5,656 bases of DNA. Source: Acidocella sp. Its GTDB lineage: Bacteria > Pseudomonadota > Alphaproteobacteria > Acetobacterales > Acetobacteraceae. The stretch's first letter is position 1. Each line of letters begins with the position of its first letter. The stretch is taken from positions 1 to 5,656 of the forward strand of contig JAQUAC010000163.1 in assembly GCA_028687415.1 (NCBI GenBank). Direction: 5' to 3'. The translations under genes and the position numbers were made by a program. Below the pieces are notes generated by a model. It was not told the origin of the DNA. It was given only the letters and a program-made list of their open reading frames with translations, and made no database searches. This document shows positions 5,196 to 5,656 of this stretch, piece by piece.

Positions 5196-5656
5196 ATGAT
5201 AACCGATCTGCCCAACGTGCTGACCTTGTCCCGCATTGGCGCCATTCCGCTGCTGGTGTTGCTGGTGGCCGTCCAGGCGCCATGGGCGGATTTGCTTGCC
5301 GCTTTGGTGTTCGCGCTGGCCGGGATCACGGATTATTTTGACGGCAAGCTGGCGCGCGAGCGTCTGCAGCTCTCCGATTTCGGCCGCATGCTGGACCCGA
5401 TCGCGGATAAACTGCTGATCGGCGCGACGCTGATGGCGCTGGTCGGCTTCGGGCATTTGCCGGGGCTTGGCATTTTCCCCGCCATCGTCATTATGCTGCG
5501 TGAAATTCTGGTCAGTGGCTTGCGCGAGTATCTGGCCGAGATCCGCGTGGGGCTGCCGGTGACCAAGCTCGCCAAATGGAAGACGGCGGTGCAGATGCTG
5601 GCGCTGGGGCTGCTGCTGCTGGGCGCGGACGGTGCGCGGTTCATTGGCCTTGGCAT
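5196..5656 (+). CDS. pgsA: CDP-diacylglycerol-glycerol-3-phosphate 3-phosphatidyltransferase, N-terminal part (cut by right edge)
   Basis: Phosphatidylglycerophosphate synthase, the inner-membrane enzyme that joins CDP-diacylglycerol and glycerol-3-phosphate in the committed step to phosphatidylglycerol and cardiolipin. The first 153 residues of an expected ~180-200 are present. The N-terminus MITDLPNVLTLSRIGAIPLL is characteristic of PgsA. The complete CDP-alcohol phosphotransferase motif spans residues 46-71: D46, D49-G50, A53-R54, G63, D67 and D71, with the family spacing. LREILVSGLREY (101-112) and PVTKLAKWKTAVQM (121-134) are also PgsA hallmarks. Hydrophobic spans are visible near 12-28, 31-44, 73-100 and 131-143. 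The frame has no stop before the edge. pgsA follows uvrC in many proteobacteria; here it follows the TVP38 gene by 58 bases. Other family members (phosphatidylserine synthase, cardiolipin synthase by CDP-DAG) fit less well. Confidence 0.95.
   Translation, partial: MITDLPNVLTLSRIGAIPLLVLLVAVQAPWADLLAALVFALAGITDYFDGKLARERLQLSDFGRMLDPIADKLLIGATLMALVGFGHLPGLGIFPAIVIMLREILVSGLREYLAEIRVGLPVTKLAKWKTAVQMLALGLLLLGADGARFIGLG

Noticed and set aside
4349..5329. Minus-strand open frame of about 326 codons opposite the TVP38 gene and pgsA
   Set aside because: Rich in Gln, Arg, Pro and His as expected for the antisense of Leu/Ala/Gly membrane-protein codons; it spans three real genes and has no recognisable domain.
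1..5656. CRISPR array, tRNA, insertion sequence, integrase or phage-defence genes
   Set aside because: No regularly spaced repeats, no tRNA-like cloverleaf sequence and no transposase, integrase or nuclease motifs were seen; genes fill almost all of the window.

Overview
The window is GC-rich (clearly above 60% by eye) and bacterial, with tightly packed genes. The gene set and protein sequences (SucC/SucD, an AFG1/ZapE-type ATPase of the alphaproteobacterial form, PgsA) point to an alphaproteobacterium, most likely of the Rhodospirillales/Acetobacteraceae kind. The taxonomic call is an inference from gene content and protein style, not from a marker gene.

Left half (about 1-2940), all on the minus strand: zapE, then sucC, then sucD running off the left edge. 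sucC and sucD encode the two subunits of succinyl-CoA synthetase, the substrate-level phosphorylation step of the TCA cycle. They are joined by a one-base stop/start overlap (TAATG). zapE lies 103 bp upstream of sucC and encodes a P-loop ATPase. In many alphaproteobacteria a malate dehydrogenase gene (mdh) sits between zapE and sucCD; here there is no room for it.

Middle (2941-3059): a 119-bp divergent spacer that must hold the start signals for zapE on one side and the rightward cluster on the other. Neither adjoining gene has a good Shine-Dalgarno sequence at its best start.

Right half (3060-5656), all on the plus strand: a small 2-oxoglutarate/Fe(II) dioxygenase-like protein, a family 2 glycosyltransferase of the dolichol/polyprenyl-phosphate mannose synthase type, a TVP38/TMEM64 (DedA-superfamily, VTT domain) membrane protein, and pgsA (phosphatidylglycerophosphate synthase) cut by the right edge. 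The gaps are 4 bp, an 11-bp overlap, and 58 bp, so the first three are very likely co-transcribed and pgsA may be read through. The grouping suggests work on membrane lipid or lipid-linked sugar: a cytoplasmic glycosyltransferase that may charge a polyprenyl phosphate, a membrane protein of a superfamily with lipid translocases, a possible hydroxylase, and a phospholipid head-group enzyme. That joint role is a hypothesis.

There are no RNA genes, CRISPR arrays, insertion sequences, integration signs or convincing rho-independent terminators. Most of the window is ordinary housekeeping sequence; the oxygenase-glycosyltransferase-TVP38 trio is the only part of uncertain function.
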